Positions 23,181 to 30,946 of a stretch of DNA of 37,183 nucleotides are shown here, piece after piece. The DNA is from Methylobacterium jeotgali. GTDB lineage: Bacteria; Pseudomonadota; Alphaproteobacteria; Rhizobiales; Beijerinckiaceae. Made by a program: the position numbers and the translations under genes. How positions within the stretch are numbered: the stretch's first letter is position 1; the number at the start of each line of letters is the position of its first letter. The notes under the pieces were generated by a model. That model worked only from the letters and a program-made list of their open reading frames with translations. It had not been told where the DNA came from and searched no databases. The stretch is taken from NCBI RefSeq assembly GCF_022179345.1, contig NZ_BPQR01000033.1:1-37183 (forward strand), written 5' to 3'.

Positions 23181-26126
23181 TCAGCCGAAGGCGCCGACCT
23201 CGTGCTGGATCATCCCCGAGATCTCCCGCACCTGCGCGAACATCCGCCGGATCGGCTCGAACAGTCCCGTGTGCTCGGCCTCGTAGGTGCCGACGTCCCG
23301 CGGGCCCGCCGGCTCGCCGAAGTTGAGCCCCAGCGTCGGGTCGGGCGTCACCGGGAAGATGTCCTCGAGGAGCTGCAGGCAGCCCTCGATGTCGAGGCGC
23401 AGGAAGCGCTCGATCAGCGCCTCGCGGGTGATGCCCGATTGCGGCCGGAAGCCGGGGATGTGGACGGCCAGGAACCAGATCCGGTGGATCAGGGCGAGGC
23501 GGATGGCGTGGAGCAGCGTCAGCCGCGCCGACATCTTGCCGAGGTCGGGGGCGGCGGTGTGCAGGCTGAGCCAGTCCATGGTGAGCCGGCTGAACAGGCG
23601 CCGGAGCGAAGGCGCGAGGTTCAGCCGGTCGAGGGCGGCGGCGATCACCACGAGCTCGTCGCGCCGCGCGTCCCGCTGGGTGCGCCGCGCCCGGTCGAGC
23701 CACATCGCCGGATCGAGGCTGTCGATATAGGCGCGCAGCACGTCGAGATCGGCGACGCTCGCCGCGTGCTGCACGAGGCGGAAGGCGCGGGAGAAACGGG
23801 CCGAGTCCCGGCGCATCTCGCGGAACAGGTCCGGCGCCCGGCCGGCGGCCCGCCCGAGCCCGTGGAGCGAGTTCGCGAGGTAGCCGAGCTGGTGGAGGAT
23901 GGCGTTGTTGGGGATCGCCCGCATCTGGCGCGGGTGGGTGATCATCGCCGGGCCGCCGGCATCGGTCTGGCGGGCGACGGGGCGCGAGCCGGTGCGGTCG
24001 ATCAGGCTCGGGCCGAAGGTGCCGAGCAGCGCCGCGTAGCCGGGATCGTCGACGAGCGCCTGCATGTCCTGGCGCACGATCGTGAAGAACTCGGTGGCGA
24101 AGTCCGCCTCCCGGTAGATCGGGTCGTGGGCCTCGTCGGTTCCGGCCTCGTTCGAGAGGGCGTAGTCGGGGAAGGCGTCCTCCTCGGCCAGCTCGAAGGC
24201 GTAGACGTGCTCGGCAATGCGGGCGACCGCCGCCTCGGCGAGCGCCTGCGTGCCGAACAGGAGATAGCCGTCGGTGCCCTGGAAGCTCGATTCGAGGCGC
24301 ACGCGGATGCCGGCCGCCCGCGCCCGCCCCCGCGCGTCCTCTGGGGCGAGGTAGGCCAGGCGGTCATGGAGCGAGGTCGGGTGCGCGCCCCGGCCGATCG
24401 ATTCGCCGTGGGTGTCGAAGATCGCCAGCTCGACCTCGGAGAGGCCGTTCTGCACGAGAAGCTCGGTGAGGCGCAGCCGCAGCCGCTCGATCCAGAAGGT
24501 CGCGGCGAGCTGGCCGACGTAGCGGCCGGAATCCGAGTAGCCGAACTGCACGGTGAGCCGGCCGATCCGCTTCAGGTAGGCCCGCCAGTGAGGGTTGCGG
24601 AGCGCGTCGTCGAGGACGCGGATGCCCTGCTCCAGGGCGGAGGCGGTCTCGAAGAGCGGCGTGATCTCGATGCGGTCGGCGATGCCGTAGTGGCGGGCGA
24701 GCCAGAGGGCGGCGAGCAGGGTGTAGCCGGTCTCGGTCTCGGCGATGAGGAAGCGCACCGGGTGGGTGCCGTCGACGTGCTTGAGGATCTGGGTGATCGT
24801 CATCATCAGCCGGGCGGCCGAGGCGCGCTCGGCGGCCAGCGACCCGAAATCGACGGCGACCTCCTCGACGTCGTTGAGGAGCGCGTGGATGGTGGCGAGG
24901 TGCGAGCGGCGCTGGCCGGCGTCGGTCGGCTCGCCCTCGACGTCGATGACCCGGCGCACGGCGTTGTGGATCTGCGTGGCGTTGAGCCGGAAATGCGGCA
25001 GGGCGTTCGAGAGGCCGTGGGTGGCCACTCCCGCCCGCAGCACGGCGATGGCGCGCTTGTCCGCCTCGCTCTCAGCAGCGGTCAGCGCTGCGGCGAGGCC
25101 CGCGAGCAGCGCCCCGGCATCGGTCTGGGCGCGCTCGCGCTCGATGATGAGGGCGAGCGCGAAGCGGTGTACCGCTTCCAGAGACGGCTTGTCGCCGAGG
25201 CGCGGGGCCACGGCGAGCTGGCGGTTGACCGCGGCCAGCGCGTTCCCGGCGAGCCCTCGCACGACGCCCGTGGCGGGGATGTCGGGGAGCTGGCGCAGCA
25301 CCCGGTCGAACTGCATCCGCTTCGATTCGAGCCGGTAGCGCAGGGTGTCCCACCAGCCGATGTCGGTGCGCCCGTCCGTGTCGCAGCCGACCCATGAGGC
25401 GATGGCGAAGGGGCGGGGCACGAGCTCGCCCCAGCGGTCCGGCCAGCGGGCACGGGCGGCGTCGAGGAGGGCGCCGTTGAAGGCGTCGAGGGCCTCGCGG
25501 CCGTTGTTGGCGGCGATGCAGGCCTGGTCGAACTCGTCGTCGAGGCGGATGTTCGCGTCGGGGCGCGTCGAGAGCCGGGCGGCCTCGCGGATGGCGGGCG
25601 CGCGCTCGGCCTCGCTGCCGCCGGAGGCCGCCTGCGCCAGGCGGCTCGCCACGGCGCGGGGCATGCCGAAGGTCGGATGGGCCGTGAACACCACCGCGAA
25701 GGCGGTGCGGGAGACGAGGTCGGCAAGCGATTCGAAGTCGCCGGACTTGCGCGGCACGCCGTCGACGAGGCGACCGGGGAGGGCGCGCACGTCCTCGCCC
25801 TCGTCGAGGCCGACATAGGCCCGCAGCCGCTCCGCCCGCTCGGCGAGCGCCCGCGCCCGCAGGCGCACGAAAAGGGCGTCGAGGTCGTCGGCGCCGATGC
25901 CGCCGCGATCGAGCTGCTTGGTGATCGCCAGGGTGACGGCGAGGACGGGGTTGCGGAACGGGTCCTCGCTCGACTGCTCCCGCGAGCTCTCGACGAGGCC
26001 GATGAGGCTGCGCTCCAGCGAGGCGACGGCATCCGTGCCGTCGAGTGCCGCGGCCTCCGGGCGGCGCGGCTCGGCCGGGCGGGAAGCCGGCAGGAGGCCC
26101 TCGCGGGGCGCGCTGGTCTCGTCCAT
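23181..26126 (-). CDS. Divergent phosphoenolpyruvate carboxylase homologue
   Basis: 981 residues, within the PEPC size range. It keeps the family backbone, including FTAHPT with the essential-type His (about 150) and GESIGRGA. Several canonical motifs have changed: GGDRDGNP is GCDTDGRT (about 247-254), GYSDSAKDAG is GYSDSGRYVG (529-538), FHGRGGSIGRGG is FDTHGESIGRGA (570-581), QGE is QGT, and the C-terminal QNTG is replaced by EVGAFG. It may not carboxylate PEP. In methylotrophs the serine-cycle ppc lies elsewhere, so this is probably a second paralogue. The ATG at 26126 is the best start. Its divergent neighbour is a small membrane protein gene. Confidence 0.85.
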   Translation of the reverse strand: MDETSAPREGLLPASRPAEPRRPEAAALDGTDAVASLERSLIGLVESSREQSSEDPFRNPVLAVTLAITKQLDRGGIGADDLDALFVRLRARALAERAERLRAYVGLDEGEDVRALPGRLVDGVPRKSGDFESLADLVSRTAFAVVFTAHPTFGMPRAVASRLAQAASGGSEAERAPAIREAARLSTRPDANIRLDDEFDQACIAANNGREALDAFNGALLDAARARWPDRWGELVPRPFAIASWVGCDTDGRTDIGWWDTLRYRLESKRMQFDRVLRQLPDIPATGVVRGLAGNALAAVNRQLAVAPRLGDKPSLEAVHRFALALIIERERAQTDAGALLAGLAAALTAAESEADKRAIAVLRAGVATHGLSNALPHFRLNATQIHNAVRRVIDVEGEPTDAGQRRSHLATIHALLNDVEEVAVDFGSLAAERASAARLMMTITQILKHVDGTHPVRFLIAETETGYTLLAALWLARHYGIADRIEITPLFETASALEQGIRVLDDALRNPHWRAYLKRIGRLTVQFGYSDSGRYVGQLAATFWIERLRLRLTELLVQNGLSEVELAIFDTHGESIGRGAHPTSLHDRLAYLAPEDARGRARAAGIRVRLESSFQGTDGYLLFGTQALAEAAVARIAEHVYAFELAEEDAFPDYALSNEAGTDEAHDPIYREADFATEFFTIVRQDMQALVDDPGYAALLGTFGPSLIDRTGSRPVARQTDAGGPAMITHPRQMRAIPNNAILHQLGYLANSLHGLGRAAGRAPDLFREMRRDSARFSRAFRLVQHAASVADLDVLRAYIDSLDPAMWLDRARRTQRDARRDELVVIAAALDRLNLAPSLRRLFSRLTMDWLSLHTAAPDLGKMSARLTLLHAIRLALIHRIWFLAVHIPGFRPQSGITREALIERFLRLDIEGCLQLLEDIFPVTPDPTLGLNFGEPAGPRDVGTYEAEHTGLFEPIRRMFAQVREISGMIQHEVGAFG

Positions 26127-26151
26127 GGGCGGGGTCCGGGTTCGAGAGGCG

Positions 26152-26170
26152 TTGGTCGACAGCCGACCAA
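26152..26170. promoter_or_regulatory. 7-5-7 inverted repeat, candidate operator
   Basis: TTGGTCG-acagc-CGACCAA is a perfect inverted repeat located 25 bp upstream of the PEPC-homologue ATG, in the 169-bp divergent promoter region. Symmetry and position suggest a repressor site; the regulator is unknown. Confidence 0.45.
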
Positions 26171-26245
26171 AACGGGCGTCGCGCGACGGTGTCGCGTTCC
26201 TGGCTCTCGGACGCAAGGTCCGTTCCGGGCTTCTCCCGGCCGGTG

Positions 26246-26268
26246 CCGCTTGCGACGGGTGCAAGCGG
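26246..26268. repeat. 8-7-8 inverted repeat in the divergent promoter region
   Basis: CCGCTTGC-gacgggt-GCAAGCGG, a perfect 8-bp inverted repeat 27 bp before the small membrane protein ATG. It could be an operator or a 5'-UTR hairpin. Confidence 0.4.
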
Positions 26269-26295
26269 GCGCCGCATCCTGTATCGGTCGGCGCG

Positions 26296-26598
26296 ATGGA
26301 GATCGTGCTGATCCTGGCCGCGTTCGCGGCGATCGTCGTGGCGGGGGCGACGGTCGCGGCCATGGCCGCGCGCGGCCGCCGGCCGCCGATGCGGCTCGCC
26401 AACGACCTCGACGAGGGCGACGAGGCGCTGCTGCTCGGCGATGTCGGGCGGCCCCCGAGCCCCATCGACCGCTCCGCGGAGACCGCGCCGTCGCTGCGGG
26501 ACGAGGCGGATCACGGGTTTCGCGGCGGGCAGGCCGGCATGACCATCGACCTGGAGGCGCAGCCTGCTCCCGATGCCGGGAGGCCGCGGGGCGCATGA
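26296..26598 (+). CDS. Small single-pass membrane protein, unknown
   Basis: 100 residues: one N-terminal membrane helix (about 3-26, EIVLILAAFAAIVVAGATVA), a basic stop-transfer (RGRRPP), then an acidic hydrophilic tail (NDLDEGDEALLLGD) without a known domain. Its TGA overlaps the next ATG (ATGA at 26595-26598), so both are coupled. No family is recognised. A real gene is supported by the coupling, the membrane-helix design and the lack of antisense conservation. Confidence 0.65.
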   Translation: MEIVLILAAFAAIVVAGATVAAMAARGRRPPMRLANDLDEGDEALLLGDVGRPPSPIDRSAETAPSLRDEADHGFRGGQAGMTIDLEAQPAPDAGRPRGA

Positions 26599-27545
26599 GC
26601 CTGCCCCTGCGAGGCCATCGCGCCCCCCTGCCCGTCCTCGCTCTGACGGCGTTCCTCGCGGCGACGGGGAGCGCGATGGCGCAGGATGCCGGAACGGGCG
26701 CGCCCGCGGAGGAGGTGCCGGAGCTGCGCCTGAACACGCGGCCCGCGCCGCGCCCGAAGCCCCCTGCCCGGAAGCAGGCGCCGGCCGCGCAGGGCCCATC
26801 CTCCCAGGAGACCCCGGCGGCGGCGGAGACCGCACCGGCCGAGCCCGGCGAGGCGAAGCCGCCGGCCCGCAAGCCGAAGCCTGCCCCGAAGCCGGCCGCG
26901 AAGGCCGCGCCCGCACCGGCGCCCTCTCCCGGGCCCTCGGAGCCGGCCTCCGCACCGCCCGCGCCGACGCCGGCCGCCGTCTCGGCGCCCCCGCCCGCCG
27001 AGCCCCCCTCGGCCTGCGGCGCGCAGGCGGCGCTCTACGAGGGCGCCAAGAATTTCTCCGCCCACGTTACCCGGCTGGGCAGGATCGAGGTCGAGAACCC
27101 GCTGCGTCCCCTCACCCCGGACGTGACCCGCGTCCTCCAGGTCACGATCGGCGGCAAGTCCGCCACCGCCTTCGGGCCGGAGTTCGACGCCCTGCGCCGG
27201 GGACCGGCGCCGTCCGCCCTCGAGGCGCAGCTCGGCGGCTCCGTGCGCTGGGAGGCCGCGCTGCCTCTGCTGCCCCCGACACTAACCATTGTCTCGGAGG
27301 CCGGCGAGACGCTCGCCCGCCTGAGCTTCCGCGCCTGCACCGAGGCGCCCGCCGTGAAGGCGCCCCCGCCCGAGGCGGCCCGCAAGCCTGCCGCCCGGTC
27401 CGCCGGCAAGGGAGACGCGTCGAGGGGAGACGCATCGAAGGGGGATGTGCCGAAGGCCGAGGGATCGCGGAGCGAGCCCCGCAAGGCCGCCGCCCCGAAG
27501 GTGCCGCCGGGCTTCAGGCTTCCGCAAGGGGCCGTCGCCGAGTAG
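26595..27545 (+). CDS. Secreted proline-rich protein, unknown
   Basis: 316 residues. The signal peptide (about 1-29, ending AMAQD) is followed by a long Pro/Ala/Lys-rich segment (about 45-140, with KPKPAPKPAAK-type repeats), a compact globular stretch (about 141-240: CGAQAALYEGAKNFSAHV, LGRIEVENPLRP, VTIGGKSATAFGPEF, LSFRACTE) with a Cys pair, and a basic tail with GDASRGDASKGDVPK repeats. The tail and Pro-rich region suggest a wall-spanning envelope role (inference). ATGA overlap couples it to the upstream membrane protein gene. Confidence 0.7.
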   Translation: MSLPLRGHRAPLPVLALTAFLAATGSAMAQDAGTGAPAEEVPELRLNTRPAPRPKPPARKQAPAAQGPSSQETPAAAETAPAEPGEAKPPARKPKPAPKPAAKAAPAPAPSPGPSEPASAPPAPTPAAVSAPPPAEPPSACGAQAALYEGAKNFSAHVTRLGRIEVENPLRPLTPDVTRVLQVTIGGKSATAFGPEFDALRRGPAPSALEAQLGGSVRWEAALPLLPPTLTIVSEAGETLARLSFRACTEAPAVKAPPPEAARKPAARSAGKGDASRGDASKGDVPKAEGSRSEPRKAAAPKVPPGFRLPQGAVAE

Positions 27546-27564
27546 CCGGGCCAGCAGCCGAGAG

Positions 27565-27591
27565 GAGGACCCCATGCGAGAGGACCCCATG
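27565..27591 (+). repeat. Tandem 12-bp repeat duplicating ribosome-binding site and start codon
   Basis: GAGGACCCCATG occurs at 27565-27576 and again at 27580-27591, a 15-bp period that keeps the frame. Each copy pairs a Shine-Dalgarno with an ATG. The cupin gene could start at either; the first has the longer AGGAGG. Confidence 0.8.
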
Positions 27592-28041
27592 GCGATGTCG
27601 GGAACCGGTGGCGGCCCGAGCGCGGCCGAGGTGATCGCGCGGCTCGGCCTGCAGCCCCATCCGGAGGGTGGGCACTACCGCGAGACCTTCCGCGATCCGC
27701 GCGAGGTCGAGGGCCGCTCGGTCGGCAGCGCGATCTACTACCTGCTCGACGTCGGCGAGACCTCCCATTGGCACCGGGTCGACGCGGCCGAGATCTGGCA
27801 TTGGCACGCCGGGGCGCCGCTGGTGCTCACGGTGAGCCCGAACGGGCACGACGCCTCCGCGCACCATCTCGGGCCCGATCTCGCCCGCGGCCAGCGGCCC
27901 CAGCTCGTGGTGCCCGCCGGACACTGGCAGACGGCGACGAGCCTCGGGGCCTGGACCCTCGTCGGCTGCACCGTCTCGCCGGCCTTCCGCTTCGAGGGCT
28001 TCGAGATGGCCCCGCCGGACTGGCGCCCGACCCCGCGCTAG
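27574..28041 (+). CDS. DUF985 (Cupin_5) family protein
   Basis: A 155-residue single-domain cupin. The diagnostic N-terminus is VIARLGLQPHPEGGHYRETF, followed by AIYYLLDVGETSHWHRVDAA and EIWHWHAGAPL, which give the clustered His residues of the metal site, then PAGHWQTA and VGCTVSPAFRFEGFE. Structural relatives exist in many bacteria, but the substrate is unknown. ATG 27574 with AGGAGG is preferred; ATG 27589 is a duplicate start. It converges with the aldo/keto reductase. Confidence 0.88.
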   Translation: MREDPMAMSGTGGGPSAAEVIARLGLQPHPEGGHYRETFRDPREVEGRSVGSAIYYLLDVGETSHWHRVDAAEIWHWHAGAPLVLTVSPNGHDASAHHLGPDLARGQRPQLVVPAGHWQTATSLGAWTLVGCTVSPAFRFEGFEMAPPDWRPTPR

Positions 28042-28060
28042 AGGCGCGCCCGGAGGCCGC

Positions 28061-29053
28061 TCAGCGCTCGCTGTCGAGGTGGCTCATCTGAGCCGCCGCG
28101 TAGCGCTCGCCGGAGGCTGCGCCCTTCGGCACCGCCGCCTCGATCGTCGCGAGGTCGTCGGGCGTCAGCGACACGTCGAGGGCGCCGAGCGCCTCGGACA
28201 GGCGCTCCCGGGTGCGGGCGCCGATCACGGGCACGATGTCCCGCCCCTGCGCGGCCACCCAGGCGATGGCGAGCTGGACGACGCTCACGCCCCTGGCCTG
28301 CGCCACCCCGCGCAGCGTCTCGACGAGGGCGAGGTTGGCGTCGATGTTCCCCTCCTGGAAGCGCGGGCTCGCCGCGCGAAAGTCGCCGCCCTCCGTCCCG
28401 CGCGCCTTCGACCAGTGCCCGCTGATGAGCCCGCGGGAGAGGACCCCGTAGGCGGTCACCGCGATGCCGAGTTCGCGGCAGGTCTCGAGGATCGGCCCCT
28501 CAAGACCGCGGGAGATCAGCGAGTACTCGATCTGGAGGTCGGCGATCGGGTGGACGGCGGCGGCCCGGCGGATCGTCTCGGCGCCGACCTCGGAGAGGCC
28601 GATATGGCGCACGTAGCCGGCGGCCACGAGGTCGGCGCAGGCGCCGATCGTCTCCTCGATCGGCACGTTCGGGTCGAGGCGGGCTGGCCGGTAGATATCG
28701 ATATGGTCGGTACCGAGCCGCTGGAGCGAGTAGGCGGCCGAGGTCTTCACCGCCGAAGGCCGGCCGTCGAAGCCGATCCAGGCGCCGTCCGGGGCCCGCT
28801 GCGCCCCGAACTTGACGCTGAGCCGCACCCGGTCGCGGCGCCCCTTCAGGCCCTCGGCGATCAGCAGCTCGTTGTGGCCCATGCCGTAGAAGTCGCCGGT
28901 GTCGAGGAGCGTGATGCCGGCCTCGATCGCCGCGTCGAGGGTCGCGAGGCTCTCCGCGCGGTCGGAGGGGCCGTACATGCCCGACATCCCCATGCATCCG
29001 AGGCCGAAGGCCGAGACCTGGGGGCCGGTGCGGCCGAGTTGCCTGTGCTCCAT
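28061..29053 (-). CDS. Aldo/keto reductase
   Basis: NADPH-dependent TIM-barrel oxidoreductase of 330 residues. Asp and Tyr of the catalytic tetrad are in LLDTGDFYGMGHNE, and Lys in LSVKFG. The usual catalytic His position reads YRPARLDP instead, as in a known subgroup related to AKR13 and pyridoxal 4-dehydrogenase-like enzymes (from memory). Cofactor-binding residues appear in VIGARTRERLSEAL. The ATG at 29053 has AGGAGA 6 nt upstream. It is divergent from the LysR gene (99 bp), which probably controls it. Confidence 0.9.
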   Translation of the reverse strand: MEHRQLGRTGPQVSAFGLGCMGMSGMYGPSDRAESLATLDAAIEAGITLLDTGDFYGMGHNELLIAEGLKGRRDRVRLSVKFGAQRAPDGAWIGFDGRPSAVKTSAAYSLQRLGTDHIDIYRPARLDPNVPIEETIGACADLVAAGYVRHIGLSEVGAETIRRAAAVHPIADLQIEYSLISRGLEGPILETCRELGIAVTAYGVLSRGLISGHWSKARGTEGGDFRAASPRFQEGNIDANLALVETLRGVAQARGVSVVQLAIAWVAAQGRDIVPVIGARTRERLSEALGALDVSLTPDDLATIEAAVPKGAASGERYAAAQMSHLDSER

Positions 29054-29103
29054 CGCGATTCTCCTGTGCCTTTCGATGGGCAGGCATATGCCGCCGGACG
29101 CGG

Positions 29104-29131
29104 CGTGCGATAAGCTGGTCTTTCACGCACG
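29104..29131. promoter_or_regulatory. Candidate LysR operator
   Basis: CGTGCG (29104-29109) and CGCACG (29126-29131) form an inverted repeat spaced by 16 nt in the AKR/lysR divergent spacer, 21 bp before the LysR ATG. LysR sites usually fit T-N11-A; this one does not clearly, so the call rests on symmetry and place. Confidence 0.4.
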
Positions 29132-29152
29132 AGGCGTTCGGATTTCCGCACG

Positions 29153-30046
29153 ATGCCCGATCCCGATCTCGGCGACCTCGACGCCTTCGTGGCGGTGGCC
29201 CGGGCCGGAAGCGTCCGGGGGGCGGCGCGCCTGAGGGGCGTCTCGCCCTCGAGCCTCAGCGAGGCCCTGCGCCGGCTCGAGACCCGGCTCGGGGTGCGCC
29301 TCCTCAACCGCACCACCCGCAGCCTGACGCCCACGGAGGCCGGCCGCCACCTCCTCGACCGGCTCGGGCCACTGGTCAGCGAGATCGCGCAGGCGGTCGA
29401 CGCGGTGAACGGGTTTCGCGACAGCCCGCGCGGGACCCTGCGGATCAGCGCGCCGACCGTGGTGACGCGCCACATCCTGCCGGGGATCGCGATCCCCTTC
29501 CTCGCCGCGCATCCCGGCATCGTCCTCGAGGTCGAGGCCAACGACACCTTCATCGACGTGATCGCGGCGGGCTTCGATGCGGGCATCCGCTACGAGGAGC
29601 ATCTCGCCCGCGACATGGTAGCGGTGCCGATCGGGCCGCGGGTGCAGCGCTTCGTGCTCGCCGCGAGCCCCGCCTACCTCGCCGGGCGCGGGGTGCCGGG
29701 CCATCCCCGCGACCTCCTCGGCCACGCCTGCATCCGCCACCGCTTCGCCAGCGGCGTCACGGCGCAGTGGGAGTTCGAGCGGGACGGCGAGACGATCCGG
29801 CTGGCGCCGACGGGGCCGCTGGTCGCGGGCTCGCCCGATCTCCAGGTGGCGGCGGCGGTCGCCGGGCTCGGCCTGGTGCGCAGCTTCGAGGAGTATCTGA
29901 GGGAGGCGCTCGCGGCCGGCGGCCTCGTGCCGGTCCTGGAGGCGTGGGCCCAGAGCTTCTCAGGGCCGTTCCTGTACTATCCGAGCCGGCGCCACACCCC
30001 GGCGCCGCTGCGGGCCTTCATCGACTTCGTGAAGGCCCGCAGCTGA
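29153..30046 (+). CDS. LysR-family transcriptional regulator
   Basis: 297 residues. The N-terminal winged HTH is DLDAFVAVARAGSVRGAARL followed by SPSSLSEALRRLETRLGVRL and NRTTRSLTPTEAGR. The C-terminal part (about 90-297) is the periplasmic-binding-type effector domain (LRISAPTVVTRHILPGIAIP, DAGIRYEEHLARDMVAVPIG). This is the CrgA/DsdC-like subclass often paired with divergent reductases. The ATG at 29153 has no strong Shine-Dalgarno. It converges with phaB, leaving 6 bp. The target is probably the divergent aldo/keto reductase. Confidence 0.92.
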   Translation: MPDPDLGDLDAFVAVARAGSVRGAARLRGVSPSSLSEALRRLETRLGVRLLNRTTRSLTPTEAGRHLLDRLGPLVSEIAQAVDAVNGFRDSPRGTLRISAPTVVTRHILPGIAIPFLAAHPGIVLEVEANDTFIDVIAAGFDAGIRYEEHLARDMVAVPIGPRVQRFVLAASPAYLAGRGVPGHPRDLLGHACIRHRFASGVTAQWEFERDGETIRLAPTGPLVAGSPDLQVAAAVAGLGLVRSFEEYLREALAAGGLVPVLEAWAQSFSGPFLYYPSRRHTPAPLRAFIDFVKARS

Positions 30047-30052
30047 GGGCGC

Positions 30053-30781
30053 TCAGGTGAAGTACTGGCCGCCGTTGATGGTCAGGGTCGAGCCGGTGAC
30101 GAAGCCCGAATCCTCCGCCGCGAGGTACTCGACGGCGCGGGCGATCTCCTCGGCCTCGCCGAGGCGGCCGGTGGGGATCGTCGAGATGATCTTGTTGCGG
30201 ATGTCCTCGGGCACCGCCATCACCATCTCGGTGGCGATGTAGCCCGGCGCCACCACGTTGACGGTGATGCCCTTCGAGGCGCTCTCCTGCGCCAGCGCCT
30301 TGGCGAAGCCGACGACGCCGGCCTTGGCCGCGGAGTAGTTGGTCTGCCCCGCCTGGCCCTTCTGGCCGTTGATCGACGAGATCAGGATGATGCGGCCGAA
30401 GCCGCGCTCGCGCATGCCCTCGATGACCGGGCGCGTCACCGTGAAGGCCGAGTCGAGGTTGGTGCGGATCACCGCCTGCCACTTCTCGAAGCTCATCTTG
30501 TGGAAGGCGCCGTCGCGGGTGATGCCGGCGTTGTTCACGAGGATGTCGACGGGGCCGAGCTCGGCCTCGATCGCCTTGATGCCGGCCTCGCAGCTCGCGT
30601 AGTCGCCGACGTCGAACTTGAAGACCGGGATGCCGGTCTCGGTCTTGAAGGCGTTGGCCGCCTCGTCGTTGCCGCCGTAGTTGGCGGCCACCTTGTAGCC
30701 CTTGGCCTTGAGGCCCTTGGAGATCGCGGCGCCGATGCCGCGCGTCCCGCCCGTGACCAGGGCGACGCGTTGCTGAGACAT
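30053..30781 (-). CDS. phaB: PhaB, acetoacetyl-CoA reductase
   Basis: SDR enzyme reducing acetoacetyl-CoA to (R)-3-hydroxybutyryl-CoA with NADPH for polyhydroxybutyrate synthesis. 242 residues. Coenzyme motif TGGTRGIG (10-17), NNAG (83-86), catalytic Ser135/136, Tyr149 and Lys153 (TNYSAAKAG), and the PhaB-typical EMVMAVPEDIRNKIISTIP. The ATG at 30781 has GGAGG upstream; the longer frame is not conserved. It lies downstream of phaA, 165 bp away on the same strand, with a palindrome just ahead of it. Confidence 0.96.
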   Translation of the reverse strand: MSQQRVALVTGGTRGIGAAISKGLKAKGYKVAANYGGNDEAANAFKTETGIPVFKFDVGDYASCEAGIKAIEAELGPVDILVNNAGITRDGAFHKMSFEKWQAVIRTNLDSAFTVTRPVIEGMRERGFGRIILISSINGQKGQAGQTNYSAAKAGVVGFAKALAQESASKGITVNVVAPGYIATEMVMAVPEDIRNKIISTIPTGRLGEAEEIARAVEYLAAEDSGFVTGSTLTINGGQYFT

Positions 30782-30801
30782 GGGTTTCCTCCGGTGTTCT
30801 T

Positions 30802-30816
30802 CGAGAACGGTTCTCG
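30802..30816. promoter_or_regulatory. 15-bp palindrome upstream of phaB
   Basis: CGAGAAC-g-GTTCTCG, a perfect 7-1-7 inverted repeat, lies 20 bp upstream of the phaB ATG in the phaA-phaB gap. It could be an operator or an mRNA hairpin. PhaR binding is possible but not shown. Confidence 0.4.
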
Positions 30817-30946
30817 GGGGGCGAGCCGGATGCCCGTCGGGCTCCGGCCTCGTCCCCTCATTGCCGCGCACGGATGGCGTCCGCACGCGAAATCGCTTGG
30901 CCCCCGACTCAAGTCGAATTTGGCCGAGGGGCGGGGAGGTCCGCGC

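Noticed and set aside
23202..25397. 731-codon + frame across the PEPC homologue
   Set aside because: Antisense shadow, with no start signal or motif.
28061..29053. Missing catalytic His in the aldo/keto reductase as sign of inactivation
   Set aside because: YRPARLDP is, as far as I recall, normal for a defined subgroup, and the Asp/Tyr/Lys set is intact.
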